A stretch of DNA of 64,000 nucleotides from assembly GCA_022410635.1 (NCBI GenBank), contig JAJVDF010000263.1, positions 1,077,586-1,141,585 on the forward strand, in the 5' to 3' direction. The notes under the pieces are model-generated. The model had not been told where the DNA came from, searched no databases, and worked only from the letters and a program-made list of their open reading frames with translations. Position numbers and translations under genes: made by a program. Source of the DNA: Tretioscincus oriximinensis (Eukaryota > Chordata > Lepidosauria > Squamata > Gymnophthalmidae). Below, piece by piece: positions 47,301 to 63,917 of this stretch (positions are counted from its first letter, which is position 1; each line of letters opens with the position of its first letter).

Positions 47301-47538
47301 GAGCCAGTTTGGTATAGTGGTTAGAGTGTTGGACTCGTACCTGGTAGTCTCCCGATTTGATTCCCCACTCCTCCATGAAAGCCAGCTGGGTAACCTTTGA
47401 CCAGTCACAGTTCTTTGAACTCTCTCAGCCCCACCTACTCCACAGGGTGTCTGTTGTGGAGACAGCAACAAAAGCTATGTGCACCACCCTATGGTTGGCC
47501 ACCCTGAGACCTTTGGGTATAGGGCAGGATGCAAGTAC

Positions 47539-47568
<30 letters not shown>
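47301..47568 (+). mobile_element. Sauria-type tRNA SINE, copy 3
   Basis: GAGCCAGTTTGGTATAGTGG, a B box with one change (GATTTGATTCC), CCAGTCACAGTTCTTTGAAC, TCAGCCCCACCTACTCCACA, the full CCACCCTGAGACCTTTGGGT segment and a long (AAAT)n tail (47539-47568). Full length. Confidence 0.88.
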
Positions 47569-47569
<1 letters not shown>

Positions 47570-47650
47570 AGCATCAAAATCCATTGCTGCTTTGTTTCAC
47601 ATTTACACCAGGCAACTTCATTCCAAATTGAAATGCAAGCAAGTACAGGT

Positions 47651-47834
47651 TATAGGCTGACCAGATGACCCCTTTTGGGGGGAATTGAAAACCTGTTTTT
47701 GGGGTACCTCTCGGGTCTTTTTGAGGGTAAAAATTAAACAAAAGAAATCNNNNNNNNNNNNNNNNNNNNNNNNNNNNNNNNNNNNNNNNNNNNNNNNNNN
47801 NNNNCAAAAAAAGGGGTCATCTGGTCAGCCTATG
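47651..47834. mobile_element. TIR element, second member of the 11271-11883 family, with assembly gap
   Basis: The left end TATAGGCTGACCAGATGACC and right end GGTCATCTGGTCAGCCTATG are a nearly perfect inverted repeat. ACAGGT flanks both sides (47645-47650 and 47835-47840), a 6-bp target duplication. The centre has 55 Ns (47750-47804), so true length is unknown. A self-complementary centre, as in the other copy, could explain why assembly failed here. No coding sequence is visible. Confidence 0.78.
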
Positions 47835-48288
47835 ACAGGTATATTACTACAGAATGAGATTACATGGTGGGTTCACCCCAACCCCATTCAGTTTCTCACT
47901 TTATACAGGAATTTATATCGCACCCTTCACCAAAGTTCACTTGCTTTACTCATTCTTTTCAAGTAAGCTGTTTGTCCCAAGCTTTTTAAGAAACAGTCAG
48001 ATAAAGTAGAAATACCACTTTCGAAAACAGAGGGTTGTTTGTTTAAAATAGTTATTTAAAATAGTTATATATCACCTTCCATGAACACATAAATATGTGT
48101 ATAATAAAACTGAGTATATTTATAGTGCTTGTATATAAAAAATGATTTAAATCAAGAATGGGCTAAACAAGGCAACATTTGCTGGATAAAGGCCTAGGTA
48201 AAAAGACAAAGTTTTAAATTCACATTTAAAAATCTATCAGAGGCAGAGCCAGGCTCCTGGGGGCCACAGGGCACAAGACTGAAGGAGT

Positions 48289-48303
48289 CCCCCCCCCCCC
48301 CCC
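48289..48303. repeat. Poly-C run
   Basis: Fifteen consecutive C bases. Next to the foldback repeat at 48311. Confidence 0.85.
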
Positions 48304-48310
48304 GCAGTAC

Positions 48311-48449
48311 CTATATTACATTTTAAGTCTTCAGCAATGCGCGGCTAGTCTTCCAGGTGTTTACATTGAGTGTGTGCCAGCAATTAGTTCAGGATGATCA
48401 CTGGAAGACTCATTGCATGTTGCTGAATACTTTAAAATGTAAGATAGGA
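48311..48449. repeat. Inverted repeat with about 47-bp arms
   Basis: TTACATTTTAAGTCTTCAGC, then AATGCGCGGCTAGTCTTCCAG (48317-48356), is mirrored by CTGGAAGACTCATTGCATG, then TTGCTGAATACTTTAAAATG (48401-48440), with about 45 bp between. Arms are about 80-85% complementary by eye. Probably the core of a non-autonomous DNA transposon; outer ends not defined. Confidence 0.65.
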
Positions 48450-49640
48450 ACCAGGGTGGGTGGGAGGACTCAGAATCTGCGCCCCCCAATGTAACAGTTG
48501 GGCCTCTGAGGCCCCAGGGCAGGGTCCCAATTGCAACACCCTGAGAACACCTGTGTTCCCTTTGGGTATTAGAGGAAAAACTATTTCAGAGAATTGGTAC
48601 TACTACAGAAAAGGCCCATGCTTGTCCCAGTGTTGGACAAAGCATTGATTAGAACTGCAGGTACAAAAGTGATCTATCTAGAATTGTCGATGTAAAGGAC
48701 AATCCAGATAAAACAGGAAGTAGCTGATTCCTCATTTAAATGAAATTATCACTGCTCACTTTTATGATGTCTGCTGGATATTGTCTTTTCATGCCAAGAA
48801 TACAAAGTACCACATTCTTCTTAGGATTTAGTCAGTATATATCAGCAATCATATTAGTGAAATCAATGAAACCACTCACAACATAAAGGGGGAGTAGGGA
48901 TTTAGATCACATACAATTAGGTTAACATTTATCAATGTGGATAAGTAGCTAATGCTTCTAGAGATGTTTGAAAGAAAACAGCTTGTAGATAAGAAGTTGT
49001 GTTCCAGGAGCCTAAAGTCCAAATATTCTGTCTATGCTTATCTTTATAATGCTGCTATGCTTTAGGCAATCAATTATGACCTTAAAACATTTTATTTGTT
49101 GTGATCCTGACTTATATTATTAATACAAAATCATTAAAAAGGCTGATTCAATGACAAAAAAATACCACTACTTACATGATTGGGAAGCAGCTGTAGAGCT
49201 GGAAAATGCCAATGTTCTATATATAAGAGAGAAACAGCAAAGGTTTGTCCAATCAAACAGTGAAGGGGATGGAACTCTTGCCTCCCTCACTGTCTGATTG
49301 GAGTAATGATGTGGCAAAATGCACCAACTAATGGTGGGCACACAGGCACATGACAGTCGTCCCCTCAGGGTTGCTTCCTGTCAACTTCCCTTCTCTACCC
49401 CTCAGATGCCAATGAAGCAGCTGGGGCCAGGGGAGGCAGTGGGAACTGCACCCAATGACCAGGGACAGGGGAACCCAGTTACAGCCCAAGCTCATTTCCA
49501 ATAACGAGCTGGTGCTAATCCCCTAGTTTCAGAATAAAGTAATTCCAGGATGATCACATATTGCTCAGATGTCAGGGCTGCAACTGTGGGAAAATGCAGG
49601 CACTGACCAGCCTAAATCCCTGCTTCTAAAATGGAATGAT

Positions 49641-50033
49641 ATAGAATCATAGGATCATAGTGTTGGAACGGACCTCCAGGGTCATTCTGTCCATCCCCCT
49701 GTTTAATGCAAGATTCACTAANTCATCCCAAACATATAGTCCAGCCTCTGGAGACCTCCAGTGAAGGAGAACTCACTGTGACAATTTATTTCACTGGTTT
49801 ATCACCTTCACTGTTTTTCTGATAACTACTTCTATATCTACTTCTTTGCAGTTTCATCCCATTGTTTCTAGTCCTTCCATGTGCCAACAAGAACAAAGCT
49901 GATCTCTGTGGTCTGTGACAGCCCTTCAGATATTTGTAGTCAGCTATCACGTCTCCTTTCAGTTGTCTCTTTTAAATATTCATCACAGGGTATAGTTTCC
50001 AGACCACTCACCATCCTTGTAACTCTCATTTTA
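49641..50033 (-). mobile_element. Classical CR1 LINE 3' end
   Basis: ATAGAATCATAGGATCATAG at the left is the complement of the ATTCTATGAT tail typical of CR1. It continues with GTTGGAACGGACCTCCAGGG, GGTTTATCACCTTCACTG and GCAGTTTCATCCCATTGTTT, through GAGAACTC, to the AGGTACTCGTC-like positions. About 390 bp of 3' untranslated and terminal sequence. This lineage differs from the TTCTTATG-tailed copies elsewhere in the window. Confidence 0.85.
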
Positions 50034-51202
50034 GGCCTAGTTTGGTTCTGCTCATGTGCAGTAATTATTCTTGATGATGGATCACTCAAGCATGCATACC
50101 ACTTTTTTCATAATATTCGGGTTAGGAATTTATTTTCCCGCAAAAGCATTATTGTACAATATCACACCACTATTTGTGCTAGATTGGGATTGCCACAAAC
50201 ACATCAAAATTCAAACGTATCCCTGTGATAATCCCAGGTTTCACACTCTGTATGGATGCAGCTCTAGAATAATGTTGATTAAAGCAAGTTAATAATACTG
50301 TTAGATTTTTTTTATTGAATCCAAGCATTGAGTTTGCTCCAAATGTTTCCTCCTTTGATTGAATTTCAAAGCCTGTGAATAAAACCTTTTGCTTCTATTT
50401 CACATCTAAGGTTCCCCAACTTTGTACAAAGTAAGTTGGGAAAGCGGGTAAGATAAGCCACAATTCAACTGTCTTTCAGTTCATGGCTTATTAGCCGAAC
50501 AACGTAGAACCAAATTTATTATTGAAATACCATCTCTCATTTGCTTCCAGATTTACAAAAAATATGGTACAGAATGGCAGCTTAACATACTTTTGATGTT
50601 AATAATAAAACTGGCACATTTAATACAGTAGCATTAAAATATCCAAAAGTGTTCTTGGCTGACTTAATCAAGTACACTGCTCCCGACAATCAACTGTAAG
50701 TTGGATGACTTNGCTCATCTGAGAAATTCTGCAAAAATAACCAGTAGCAATATTGTATCCACAAGTGCCCTGTGGCAGTCAGTGATGTGGCATCTTGTAG
50801 CATATCCTTCCACATTTTTGGATCCCTTTATTAATGCAATCACTGGAGCTGTCAAGCAACAGAAAAGTCCTACAGTTTCTCTCTTGTCCCTAGAGTGGAG
50901 AACATTCACAGTCTGACTGACTCTTTATTCTCGCTATAACTCTGATGTGACATTTTCCTCCCTCTGAAACCATTGCTATAAGAAAAACTCCATCATGTCT
51001 TCCTTGTCTCCCGTAATAATAGAAATACATTTGTTACCAGTATTTTCAACCCAATGGTTCACAAGATTTGGTTTGAGGGCAAAAACATAAAAGAAGTTTT
51101 GCCCCCAGTGCAAAAGGAGGGAAAAGATGTATTCCCCCTCCCCCTTTTCTCAGCATTCTGTTAAATCACCAACAACAAAGAATAATGGACTATGTGGCTT
51201 AT

Positions 51203-51500
51203 CTTATTTTCAAGTTGTGAACTCTGTTGGCACATTATATAAATGGGTTTATTTCCTTTACAAAAATAGAAGCAATGAATGCATTATGTTTCATAACAAC
51301 AGACAGAAGTCCGGAATTTTATATTCTTGGTCTTAAAAACAATGAAATAATTGGATACCTATATTACCAATGTAGCATATGTTTTATAATCGTCCAATCC
51401 TGGGGTGGGGGAGGAGGGGGGCATTGTATATGTATATTGGTCTGTGTTTAGTTCTATGTTTTGTGTTATGGAAATATAATAAAAATTAGATTTTAAAAAC
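51203..51500 (+). mobile_element. Possible L1-type LINE 3' end (left arm)
   Basis: A G-rich block GGGGTGGGGGAGGAGGGGGG (51403-51422), then ATTGTATATGTATATTGG and ATGGAAATATAATAAAAATT followed by A-rich sequence, look like the 3' untranslated end of a vertebrate L1, with a G-rich tract, AATAAA-like signal and A-rich tail. A short open frame across it encodes MAHYINGFISFTKIEAMN but has no known domain. Mirrored in the right arm. Confidence 0.45.
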
Positions 51501-52253
51501 AAAGTGCCTCAAAATTGATGGATGTGTGGAGGATCAATAGGTGCCATCCCGAAATACTGTAAAATATTTGCTATAAGAGCTGGCAAAGTTGGGGGAAAAT
51601 ATAAGGGCTTAGTGCTTGTTGCCATTTGCTTTTCCTATTCATAATGTGCACTTTGACCTAAAATAGAAGCTGCTCCTATTGACTGTGAAGTTTATGCTTG
51701 TAATTCTTGATTTATGCCTTCTTTACATGATTCCGCCCACAGCATTAGAAATGTACAATATTAAGATTGGTAGACAGCAGTGCAATGTAAAATTGTGATG
51801 GAAAAAAGGAAAATAGATGGAAAATGGCTACTTTTCTTTTATCGTTCAAGTTAATACCTACATCCATACTGATTCANTGAATCAGTATGGATGTAGGTAT
51901 TAACTTGAACGATAAAAGAAAAGTAGCCATTTTCCATCTATTTTCCTTTTTTCCATCACAATTTTACATTGCACTGCTGTCTACCAATCTTAATATTGTA
52001 CATTTCTAATGCTGTGGGCGGAATCATGTAAAGAAGGCATAAATCAAGAATTACAAGCATAAACTTCACAGTCAATAGGAGCAGCTTCTATTTTAGGTCA
52101 AAGTGCACATTATGAATAGGAAAAGCAAATGGCAACAAGCACTAAGCCCTTATATTTTCCCCCAACTTTGCCAGCTCTTATAGCAAATATTTTACAGTAT
52201 TTCGGGATGGCACCTATTGATCCTCCACACATCCATCAATTTTGAGGCACTTT

Positions 52254-52551
52254 GTTTTTAAAATCTAATTTTTATTATATTTCCATAACACAAAACATAG
52301 AACTAAACACAGACCAATATACATATACAATGCCCCCCTCCTCCCCCACCCCAGGATTGGACGATTATAAAACATATGCTACATTGGTAATATAGGTATC
52401 CAATTATTTCATTGTTTTTACGACCAAGAATATAAAATTTCAGACTTCTGTCTGTTGTCATGAAACATAATGCATTCATTGCTTCTATTTTTGTAAAGGA
52501 AATAAACCCATTTATATAATGTGCCAACAGAGTTCACAACTTGAAAATAAG
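52254..52551 (-). mobile_element. Possible L1-type LINE 3' end (right arm, mirror)
   Basis: Reverse-complement partner of 51203-51500 as part of the long inverted repeat, with about five substitutions. If the palindrome is an assembly artefact, this is the same element seen twice. Confidence 0.45.
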
Positions 52552-55500
52552 ACAAATTAAATAAAATGCAAAGTGGAGAGCATTTCCAATATATTAGATA
52601 AAAAGGGGTATCTATNGCTGTTAACACCAATAATAATAACTTCTCTCCAATTTTCTTCCCATTGTTATTTTTTTGAGGGACTTCATGCATTATAAAAAAT
52701 CATTCAGAGACTACCTGCATAGCGTACAGAAGAAAATTTAGTACTAAGTAAGGGGAACCTCACTTCAAACATCTGTTAAATCTGTATTGTAAATATTGCA
52801 GATGCTGAATTGAGAGTTGACATTTAAATATACTGTATAGTTTGAGTTGAGATTTAAGGGAAAACAAGTCAATGTCATAGATGAACAGTGTCACATATCA
52901 GTAAGAGACTGCTTCTTTACCTACAGAAAAGAATGCCTGCAGTCGTGCACATAATAGGCTTCTTCTCTGGGTCATTTTTTCATGTTATATTTTCTTCGCA
53001 ATCTTCTCCCCCTCTATTTTATTTCTTCACAATGCAGAGTATCTCAGTTTATTGAATATTATTGAAGCTATGAGAATATTATTCTTTTACCAAGACTGAC
53101 ACTTAAAATAAGAAATGGAATTGGTCTATCAGGCAGTGACACTTGCACAATATGATGAGATGAGGTTCTAGTGTTGAAGTGTGGTTAGAACACAGGCAGG
53201 TATCATCAAAAGTAAGATGCAAATCGTTGCCTATGCTTCTCCACTATGAAAACCATATCCACTGCATATCTTAGAAATAGATATGCTGATTAGCAGGAAT
53301 CGATTAGAAATTCAACAAAGATTCTGTCTTACCTTTCATGAAAATACTAGGGAGTGAATCTGGTGCTCTAGCAACTAGCTTATGGACTCTTATATGCTCC
53401 ACTATGGGCTACACTTTCCATTATATGTACAGTGTGTCTCCATTTTCTGTTGAATAATGTGTAAAGGACATCTAAACTTTCATGATAAATAAACAAGTAA
53501 GAGTATATGTCACCTTCCAGGGCTTGCACATGTTCTGTTACTCTCAGTGGTGTATTTCTGAATCAACAAANCCTGAGAGGACAAAAATAATTGACTAAAA
53601 TCTGATAATATGTTGCTCCATTACACTTTACACTAGGCATTTTCCCACTTGAAATGGTTCATTCTAAGCCTTCACTTGTTTTCAGGTATTTCATGGCTTT
53701 TCAGCTATTTCATGTATTACAAAGTCAGATCTCCTCCTGTCGACACCTAATTATAGTGCAAGGAAATGTTATCATGTAATAAATTAATTATATGATGATT
53801 ATTTGCTGCCCCAACAGTTAGCTGCAGCATGATGAACATATTATTTATCATCATCTGGTGCTTATATTTAGCCAGTGTGAAATGTGCACAAGTGTTATTG
53901 TCCACATCTGTCTGTATCATGTTATATGGAGGGAAAGCACTATCATGACTGCTGTATGACACTATGGCATGATGCTACCAAACCACATGGCAATCATGTT
54001 GTATCACATTACATATCACCCATCTGGATATTGCCTGAATCATTTATTTTGATGCTGCAAGTAACTAGTTTGAGGTGCAAATCACATAGCGCTGAGATAG
54101 TCAACAGTATGAGATGCTGTTGAAGTGAATACACATAGTACAGTTGCTGGTGCTACAGTTCTGATTCCTGTCAAAAAGAAGAAACTGCATATATTCCTTA
54201 TGAGTTGTGTAATGGTTTGCACATTCCTTGCTTTGATATCATTGCTTTTGCCTATTCTTGGTGGGTGGTTCCTTGTTATCCTTAATGTTACAGTCAGTCA
54301 TTTTCTAGATGATGTTTTAACAACATTACCAATGTAATGCAAAAAAGGTTGAATGTTTTTAGCTGATCACTAAGAGACATTTCAGTCAAAGAATGCTCAT
54401 AGTGGGAAAAAATGAAGTTTTCCAAGTTTACTATATCGCCAAAGTCATTCATGTCATTTGTACGGGCTTTTTGCCCACACCTCCTTGCTGTGAACCCCTC
54501 TTAATTGCAAGCTCCATTAAGTTGCCTCAATAAAAAGGGAGTAGATATTCAAAGTATCTTGGAGAATACTGTATCCCAATTGTTTTAGATACCAAGAAAG
54601 AAACTTTACACAACTGTCATATTATAAGCTGAACTTTCTCTTTTGCTAATTAGCAAATCTAAATTTTGTCATTTGCTGTTAACAAACGATGCTTTAGGGT
54701 TCTGGGTGAATGATTTATGTTGATAATTATGATTACAATGAATTATATATTTCAGTTTTGTGTGTGAAGTCAGATAAAAGAAATATTTTGTTACAATTCA
54801 AGATGTTGTTTTCAAAGCTTTTTTTTTCTACTTCCTAAATAAATTTGTTTGTCCAAAGCTAATGCTTCCTTGGTTTGTAACGCTCTGCTTATTTCAGTCT
54901 AAAGTAGAACTGATCTTAAATTCTGTTGTAGAATATAAGCTTTTTAGAACAGCCCGATGTTTTTGTGAAAGCAAATGAGGAGGTTTGACCTATCTGTTCT
55001 TATTTATTTTATTTGCTAAATCATCTCCAAGGAGATTTGTTTCTTCTCACCTTTTTGATGGATTGGTTGTCTGTCAAACCAGAGGTATTGTGTATGTTGA
55101 CAGGCTGTATTGTTTATTTCTTTGGTTAATAATAAATTGTTCTAGGGCGTCAAATAAGCTCATCTTAAAGAGCTTGGTCTTAAATTCATGAGACCTCTAA
55201 AAACACAGAATGAGAAGAATGATCTCTGCAGCTCTGACATCTATTAAAACAAAGGGAGATATCAGAGATGGTTTCTGTGGTGATGAGAGAAGAAAAGAGA
55301 AGGAGAAGATGCCAACAAGTTCAGGCACTTAATTGTTGGGAAGCATTTAAATGCCCTCTTTTCAAAGTATTGCCACAGATCAAATTGGTATTTGGACTAT
55401 CTAGTTTCGATGCTTTATTCCCAAGTGAATAACATATTTCTTTTGCTACTGTCTGTTATATAGTCAAGAACAGAACAATGTTCTTCCTTATTTGGGTAAT

Positions 55501-56254
55501 AGGTATATATACTCTAGCAATGTACAAGGCTATGGAAACCTTACTGCCCCAGACCAGTCAACTTTCTAATCCTATATTCCTTTTTCAGTAGTGTTTTGGG
55601 ACTTCAAAAAGAACATCCTTTTCAAATACTCTGAAAATTGTAACTACCAACTTTATTCATGCATTCATTTATTTGACTCTGTAGAACAAAAGAAAGCTTT
55701 TTTTACAGTCTAGTTGTCAGAAAGTAAAAGATGAATAAAAAAGAGCAAACGACAGCTATAATAAAAGTTCAAAACAGAATCTAAAAAGGTACCTTTTCTT
55801 ATTTCTTGGCCTCTGCTTTTCTTTAAAAATATAATTCTTCCGGCTGCTCTAGTAATCCCTGGCATTCAGCCAAAATATTTTTCCAAACCATCACCTCTTC
55901 TGCATCTTGAATAATAAGAAACTGAATTCTGACAATATTTAGAAACAGAAAATAAATGAAGGATTTTTTTTCCTAGAAGATGTAGAGATGTACCATAGAC
56001 TTTGGTGGAAACCGAAGACCTCAGAGTAAAGTCAAGAGGCATCATTGCCCAGGGATGAAATAGCATTGTCCTTTCACTTCCTCAGAATTCTTGCATTTTG
56101 CATTGTTAAAGATATTCCTATAGTCATTTGCGTTCTGCATTTGCAACAGATTTTTTGGGAAAACTCATACGGAAGGAACTGTGGATTAATTCATGTGACT
56201 AGAGAATGCCTCTTCTTTTCCCACAGATGTCTCCAATATGCAGTTCTACCTTGA

Positions 56255-60352
<4,098 letters not shown>

Positions 60353-60542
60353 TAGTTTGATGTTTATTCATTAACAAATACAAAAGTCCTTTAAATGATA
60401 GATTTTTTCCTCCTCTTCCCCATCCTTCTTCTCTCTATTCTCATTTTCTTCTCCCTATACCACTTCCTCCTCTTCCTCTTCTTTCCCTGTCTACCACTTC
60501 TCCTTCTCACTAAGCTTTCCAGATATCCAAATATTGCTACTA

Positions 60543-61381
60543 TGGCTGCGTTCACACGATGAGCTAAAACTTAGAATAAAGCTATATTCCGGAATATTAG
60601 CAATCGCGTTTGTGCACACGAAGCTATATAACAATCTCGTGCACAAACACCAACCTGCTTGCTTTCGAGGTCTGCTGCTACCATTGTTGGAGGATCATTT
60701 CCCTCCTCTTTGAAGCCAATCTATCAGCAGCAGCCCCCGAAAGCAGGCGGAGGTCTGCTAGAACAAATTCTGCTGAAGCAAGGAGGATACGAAGGTGGCC
60801 GCATTCTGCTGGCCCCATCCATAAGTCTGGGTAACATTTTCAGACATTTTGGGACATTTTGGCACATGGATGGCCAAGCTCTGTCCCAAAATGTTACCCA
60901 GAACTAGGCTCCGTATGGATGGGGCCAGCATAATGCAGCCATCTCCGCCTCCTCTTTGCTTCAGCAGAATTTCCTAATGCAGCAGTAGCTGTCAAAAAGG
61001 ACTGCACTGCACTGTCAGGCTGCATCCACAGGGAGTCAATCTGTTCCCCGAAATTGGAGCCTGCCAACCCATTGGGCCTGCCATAGTCTACACTGGCATA
61101 TGGTTAGCAGGCTCCTATTCCACGGAACAGATTGGCTCCCTGTGGATGCAGCCTGTCAGTGCAGTGCAGTTTCTGTTGTGTCCTTGCTTTAAACTCTCGT
61201 GCCTTTTGTGCACACGCTAGAAGATGGAGAATGGCTGGGAGAAGACGGAGGTTGGCTGGGAGAAGATGGAGGTTCTGCAGAATGATGCCTGAATATCCCA
61301 GCAATAGTTTATTCCGAGATAAATGGCATTTATTGTGAGACAGCTGCTGTGCCAGAACCTTCTTTATCTCGCCCCGATTGA
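60543..61381 (+). mobile_element. Foldback-type element family F, best copy (F3), 839 bp
   Basis: It starts TGGCTGCGTTCACACGATGA, then GAATAAAGCTATATTCCGGA and GCGTTTGTGCACACGAAGC. Two successive palindromes fill the middle: arms 60764-60840 with 60890-60972 (containing GCTGGCCCCATCCAT and CTGGGTAACATTTT), and arms 61000-61069 with 61102-61168 (containing GACTGCACTGCACTGTCAGG and GGGAG(T/C)CAATCTGTTCC-type sequence). After them comes a GGCTGGGAGAAGA(C/T)GGAGGTT tandem and TAGTTTATTCCGAGATAAAT. The right terminus seen in F1 and F2 is weak here. No protein is encoded. Likely mobilised in trans by an unknown transposase. Confidence 0.75.
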
Positions 61382-63917
61382 GTTCATCAGCTTTTAAATC
61401 ATACCTGCCAGGCCTTCATCCATTTGGAAGCACTAGAGAAGCAGAGGCCTACCAGCTTCACAGATGTCCCGTTCAGTGACTTCTGTTGAGACTGAGAAGT
61501 GACTGCCATCTGCGTTTGAGACAGAGGGTGCTCTCACAGTTTGGCTGCTGCACTTCTGTTGTCCAGTGGCTTGAAATATGCCATTTGCTATGGCTGCAAC
61601 TGAGGCAAATAATTGACACATGTATTGCTCTAATTCTTTCTCTGCCTCTGTTCCACTCATCATCTTCCATCACATAGGATCTCATTGGAAATCCAGGTCA
61701 TCCAACAAGATCCCCTAGACCTGAGGATTTTTGTGACCAGATGTGGTGACTTTTATTTATGTAGAGATATGTGTCACAGATTAGATGGAAGGCTGATAAG
61801 GGACATCTGTGATTATGTTGTTTCAGCTTTTGTAATTTTTAATTTCAAAATGCTGTTTTATTCAGAGCAAAACAGCTACATATTTTTATCTAAAACACCA
61901 TAATGAGTCGTGTATTCTTCATATTTTGGAGAAATTTTCAAAAAGCCTTCTTCTTTAGACATCAGCAATAGTCCAATTCTCAGACCTCTCTATGTCTGGT
62001 TGTAAACTTCCATTATGAAGATTTTGTGTCATTGGCTTTAAAAATGGAATGTGTTTTGCATTTTAGTGGGCAGACAACATCTAATCATACATATTCATAT
62101 ATCTAGGTATTTCAGAAACTTGCAAAAATAATATTCTCTCTGGTTGACAGCTGCACAATGTATTTTACCATAAGTAACAAGCATCAAACATATCATACAG
62201 AACGTACAGGCAACAAAACTAAGAATTTCACACAACATCAGTTATTAAAAAAGTGTCTATTCTGCTATTAATGAATATGAAATTTTTGCCATTATCTAAA
62301 TGACAAAAATAACATGAAAACACATAGCTGGTTCAAAATGCCTGTCACATTATTTCTTCTTGTGGGATTTTGGAGGAGGAGCAGAATCTGGAATTAGCAC
62401 TGTGAAAATAATTCTTTCAGCTTACTATAAAACATAAACTCTCAGCTCAACCCAAGAGAAGTCTAAAGGTAAGCGGGTTATAAGGCTTTACAGGCAGCCA
62501 TGAAGAAGTCTGAGATTAATAGGCTTACAAGTGATGGCAGGTTTTAAAAGCATTTATTTTGCAACACAGTGCTTATATATGCCCTTTAATATTCAAGGGC
62601 CTAAATGGAGAACTTAATATAATTCAGCTTCCTTAGGAACTTGTGTGTGCTCTTAACCTTTTATAGCTTGGGTCTTAAATTGCTAGAGATCTTTTATTTT
62701 TAACATTACTATTACAAAGCTGTAGGACTGGTGCCAACATGTTCTTCTGTATCTCAAAGGCTTTTAAAGAAAAACATCATTATTCACATGATGTTTTGAC
62801 ATTACAATTCATCTTCTGATGTGCTACTTATATTCATTATTCTGATCAATATTGCTGGAACATATACTTCATGATGTCACCAAAGTGAATCATTTTGAAA
62901 ATATAACTTTCACGAACCCTGGAAGAAATACCACTGTCTGCATTTTCAAGTTACGTTAAAGTTCAACAACGAAGTTGTCTCATTTCTGCAAACCATGAAC
63001 AAGCTAGTTTCTGCTTACAGAATGCAAAGCACAAAATGTTTCTGTGCNGGATATTTTAATTTTCCTTTTGTGTCATGGAAGTGTTTTGTGACTTCTGATA
63101 ATATCCTAATTTTTCCAGTAGGTGATTTAACATTCTCCTTAAGATCATGCAACTCAGATTGATTGAAATAATCAATATAGATTGAAAAAATATATTCCAA
63201 ACATGATTTCATCCTTCTTTCCCACAATTGGAGCCCAGTTTTCAGAGTATTACTATACATAATTCCTATAGGATCAAAAACTGTATATTTTATATAACTG
63301 TAACAGTTGTGGTGAATGAGGTATTTCCATCACAATGGAAAAAGATATTACATAGAAGAATAGCCTCTTCTATCATATATAGCTACATATGTGGAAGTTA
63401 GATTGAAGTGAGCCTTGCAAAAATCAGCATGGGCTATGATATGAATACCTATTAAAGAACTAGGTTTTACAGCAGTAAGTGTATCCATTTAATAGATTCC
63501 CGTTTGTTCCCATCTGAGCTATATTTTGCTTTCAACTGTTTTTGAACTTTGCTGTGGAATCTGATATATTGGAAGTCATGCCAGGCACCCGGGGAAATGA
63601 GACATTGTTTCAATGTAGTCTTTCTTCGTTGAAATCCATAGAGGAAACTAAACAAAGAAGTTTTGAAGACTGTCTGTTGTCCAAATCATTCATGGAATAA
63701 ATAAATATCTAAGAACATCTGTGGAAAGGTTTAACAGGAGGAAGGTGAATTTATATACCCCCATTGTCCAACTCATGTATCCAAGGAAAGACCTTACTTG
63801 ACCTTGACAGTACAGCTTTAGTTAGGTTTACTAACATCTATAAAGTGAACCACTATGTTAGAAAAAGGGAGGAATTCATTTAACAATTTTGTGAAAGTTT
63901 AAATAAATAACCTTATT

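Larger units (their letters stand above)
51199..52555. repeat. 1.36-kb near-perfect inverted repeat
   Basis: Arms 51199-51876 and 51878-52555 are reverse complements with constant position sum 103754, meaning no indels over about 677 bp per arm. The centre is GATTCA, one N (51877), TGAATC. A handful of substitutions lie in the outer third (for example CCGG against CTGA near 51310, T against G near 51330, A against G near 51295); the inner about 370 bp look identical. Beyond 51199 and 52555 the match stops. Could be a genuine palindromic duplication or an assembly fold-back of two haplotypes. Confidence 0.92.

Noticed and set aside
47750..47804. Long N run as a biological feature
   Set aside because: It is an assembly gap within a TIR element.
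51227..52527. Two mirrored open frames of 74 residues as a duplicated small gene
   Set aside because: They are the same LINE-like 3' sequence in both arms of the inverted repeat; the poly-Gly stretch comes from a G-rich 3' UTR block.
54427..54560. Third Tc1-like end (ACTATATCGCCAAAGTCATT)
   Set aside because: About four mismatches in 20 bases, no flanking TA target and no second TIR; chance similarity cannot be excluded.
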